From Cyclostephanos tholiformis (Eukaryota; Bacillariophyta; Thalassiosirophyceae; Thalassiosirales; Thalassiosiraceae), in contig JALLPB010000156.1 in assembly GCA_036939975.1 (NCBI GenBank), positions 1-21,604 on the forward strand: a stretch of 21,604 nt of DNA, written 5' to 3'. Position 1 is the stretch's first letter. Each line of letters starts with the position of its first letter. Both the position numbers and the translations under genes were made by a program. Under the pieces are notes generated by a model. The model was not told where the DNA came from. It saw only the letters and a list, made by a program, of their open reading frames with translations, and ran no database searches. Positions 19,548 through 21,604 of this stretch are shown here, piece by piece.

Positions 19548-21075
19548 ATGGTGATTACCAGACGCAGCGCCAATGACGATGAAAGCGTCGTTAGTGCAGG
19601 TGGATCGAGCGCCACATTAAGAGTACCTTTGCCACCACCGCCGCCCCCACCACATCTTGGTGCACCGCTCGGTAGGCCGGCCGCAGATATGCAGCGAAGA
19701 CAACGGCAACAGCGACAGTCAGACGAGGAGAGGAACGGTGACGGCGACGCCATGGCACCAATTCCAGAGGTGGTGGATGAGGATGTGGCGAACAACATCA
19801 ACGTCGTCGATGCCAATAGAAACGTCATGATGGCAGCAGCACCGCCACAACCAGCGCCGACGCATGTTCCCGCGGCTCAGTATCTGCGTGTGCGCATCCC
19901 ACCCCTGGCTCTTTCGTCCCGGTGGCCCTCGCGCATTCGTCGCCGTCGTCATAGCCGTCGACCATCATCGAACGATGAAAAGAAGGGCTCTTCCTCGGCG
20001 CCATCCTCATCTACCTCAATTCGCAATACCAATAGGGAGCGGTCAAAGGCGAAGTGGCCTTCGTGTCGCAACGAGGAGGAGGAGGAGGGAGAGGTCGTAC
20101 ACATCCTCATCCCGCCCAATGGCTCATTCGTATCGGAACGAAATCTCGCCGAATGCTTGGGCCATGTTGACCGCTCGTTCTTTTCTTTTTTTAGGGATGA
20201 TCACTGTGCGTCTAGAGGTGGTGGTTACGATATGGATAGTGACGATGATTATTCAGTAGATGAATACTACGAAGAAAAGAACGTTCAGAATGTTGCCGTG
20301 AGTTTTGTTGTTTGCGTGCTCTCTGATTCCAATGAAAGTCATTCACATCAAACAAACAATTGAACTAACACCGAAAAAATATCAGGGCATGTTTCGTGAA
20401 AGCGATCGCGCCTTCATTCCCCTCTCCGTCATATACTCCGATCCAACATCATTCGTCGGGGAGGTGCTCTGTCTAAGACGTTCGCCGCCGCTCCCTAAAC
20501 GGCATTCACACTTTCATCCAACGAACGGTACCGCAGAAGCTATGCGACAACGCTCGGCGTTCATTTCGTTTGTGGAATGGATGGGCATATTAGTGGTAGC
20601 ATACGCATCGTGGTATATATATGGAGCGTCACAGCGCATCGATTGGGAACATGTTTCTAACAAAGTGGAGAGTTGGGTATTCGCGGTAATGAACTTCCCG
20701 TTCAAGCTCTTTGATACCCTCATCGAAGTCCCATTACGCGAGGTTTATCGTCATGGACCATCCATCGTCGGCTGGGAGAGCGAGCCGCTTCCACGTATAT
20801 GCTCTCGGATCACGTACCACGGTGACGAAATATTCTGGACTCGCAACATCGACGAGTGCGAACGTATTTATCAGTCGAAGGAGTTGGCTGCAATGCAAGT
20901 ACGTAAACCAATCGTGATCGGCTTCTTGATGATCGCCATATTCTACATGATAAAATCGATCGTGGAGGCGAGGGCGTTGCGGATGAGGGAACGGGTCGAT
21001 CCGAACATGGTCGAGACATACAGGGCAATTCAAATGTTGACAAGACAGCTGAGACGGGCAGTAAATGCAAATTGA
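19548..21075 (+). CDS. Two-pass membrane protein of unknown function
   Basis: Exons 19548-20297 and 20386-21075 (intron 20298-20385, GTGAGT...TATCAG, phase 0) encode 479 residues. I do not recognise the family. Residues 1-205 are low-complexity: a run of eight prolines near 28-35, Arg/Gln-rich and Ser-rich stretches, and an acidic EEEEEGE before VVHILIPPNGSF. Residues 313-330 and 425-441 are hydrophobic enough to span a membrane. They flank a region of about 95 residues with EVPLREVYRHGPSIVGWESE and conserved-looking aromatic residues, and a basic helical tail follows. Two helices with a soluble domain between them suggest an organelle or ER membrane protein. The frame is continuous over both exons, the splice consensus is good and the start context is good, so the gene is probably real. 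Confidence 0.75.
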
Positions 21076-21549
21076 TGGGTGGAAAGTAAAATGGAGTGAA
21101 GGTGGCGCAAAAGTCAGGGGAAAAATCGATAAAATGTGTAACCAAACATTTACTAAAAAAAATTGTTAACCAAGCTCGTGAAGTAAATATAGGTTATGCC
21201 AAGATTGATAAATTTACCAGCTCTTGATTGGACATGACAGCCATACCTGTTCCCATACTCAGAATTGCCGATTGGGTCGACTTATTGATGACATTGATCA
21301 GGCTCTCCATGTCATATGCTTGAATGCGCGATAACAAATTTTATGTATTTGAATATCGATAGAGCTAGAAAGTAGAATCATGTAAATTCCTTGTATCAAC
21401 AATCAACCCAACTGGAGTTGAGGGAATACAAGCCAATGACACCACTCTCCTCTAGCAAATTCAACAGGGGGGTGACACATATTCAAAGGTTGAAATATTT
21501 GTTTAAGTGATTTGGTATTTTGTGACACGAAATAGTTAAGTCTATTTCA
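21076..21549. other. Intergenic region with a possible small minus-strand coding remnant
   Basis: No complete gene is supported. A 38-codon minus frame (ATG 21310 to TAA 21194) reads MESLINVINKSTQSAILS and looks more protein-like than chance. Another short open stretch lies near 21395-21460 on the same strand. Either could be a terminal exon of a gene starting beyond the window, or debris. The remainder is AT-rich, with the membrane protein's 3' UTR at the left. Confidence 0.25.
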
Positions 21550-21600
21550 TAAACATCAAAAAGTCAAGACTAATATTTAGACTTGACTTTTTGATGTTTA
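21550..21600. repeat. 51-base near-perfect inverted repeat (hairpin) at window end
   Basis: Bases 21550-21568 are the exact reverse complement of 21582-21600 (19 bp, no mismatch). Inside, after one A-A mismatch, CTAA (21570-21573) pairs with TTAG (21577-21580) around TAT. The arms are AT-rich. The structure is too long to be chance and resembles the end of a MITE-type or foldback element, or a strong RNA hairpin. Confidence 0.8.
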
Positions 21601-21604
21601 AGAA

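Noticed and set aside
1..21604. CRISPR arrays, bacterial operons, Shine-Dalgarno sites, rho-independent terminators
   Set aside because: The gene structures are eukaryotic with introns, and no regularly spaced repeats were seen.

Overview
This is nuclear DNA of a small-genome eukaryotic alga, most likely a diatom. Every intact gene but one is split by short spliceosomal introns (about 75-235 nt, 20 in total, 11 of them with a GTGAGT donor). The gene set also fits: UNC93-like protein, cationic amino-acid transporter, presenilin, FAE1-type ketoacyl-CoA synthase and an AGC kinase, beside an LTR-retrotransposon integrase fragment of a type I associate with diatoms. The species cannot be named from the window.

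Layout. Bases 1-1060 are transposon debris: an integrase fragment on + and decayed coding-like sequence on -. Nine genes follow, strictly alternating in strand: UNC93-like membrane protein (+, 1669-3644), CAT-type amino-acid transporter (-, 3707-6071), a double-Nudix protein (+, 6253-8178), an unrecognised secreted-looking protein (-, 8224-9084), presenilin (+, 9389-11315), 3-ketoacyl-CoA synthase (-, 11806-13820), a coiled-coil/BAR-like protein with a C-terminal PH-like region (+, 14199-16312), an AGC kinase with a predicted N-myristoylation site (-, 16426-19282), and a two-pass membrane protein of unknown function (+, 19548-21075). The last 0.5 kb holds no convincing gene but ends in a long near-perfect hairpin.

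All neighbours are therefore either tail-to-tail (gaps 62, 45, 490 and 113 bp) or head-to-head (gaps 181, 304, 378 and 265 bp). There is no operon and no obvious common pathway, although most products are membrane proteins or probably membrane-associated. The head-to-head gaps are candidate shared promoters. I rebuilt the exon structures by hand from reading frame, splice consensus and family motifs; every splice junction I propose keeps the frame.

Most notable points: (1) the Nudix gene arose by an internal tandem duplication of a three-exon unit, with intron phases kept and one intron pair still alignable; (2) the presenilin has an exceptionally long catalytic-loop insertion; (3) one KCS intron holds a 12-base exact match to the end of an Illumina adapter beside an N and poly-G, an assembly artefact; (4) the amino-acid transporter has a GC-AG intron, and the UNC93-like gene has a stop-free 81-nt intron of 3n length. 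I found no clear evidence of a wholly new multi-gene system.
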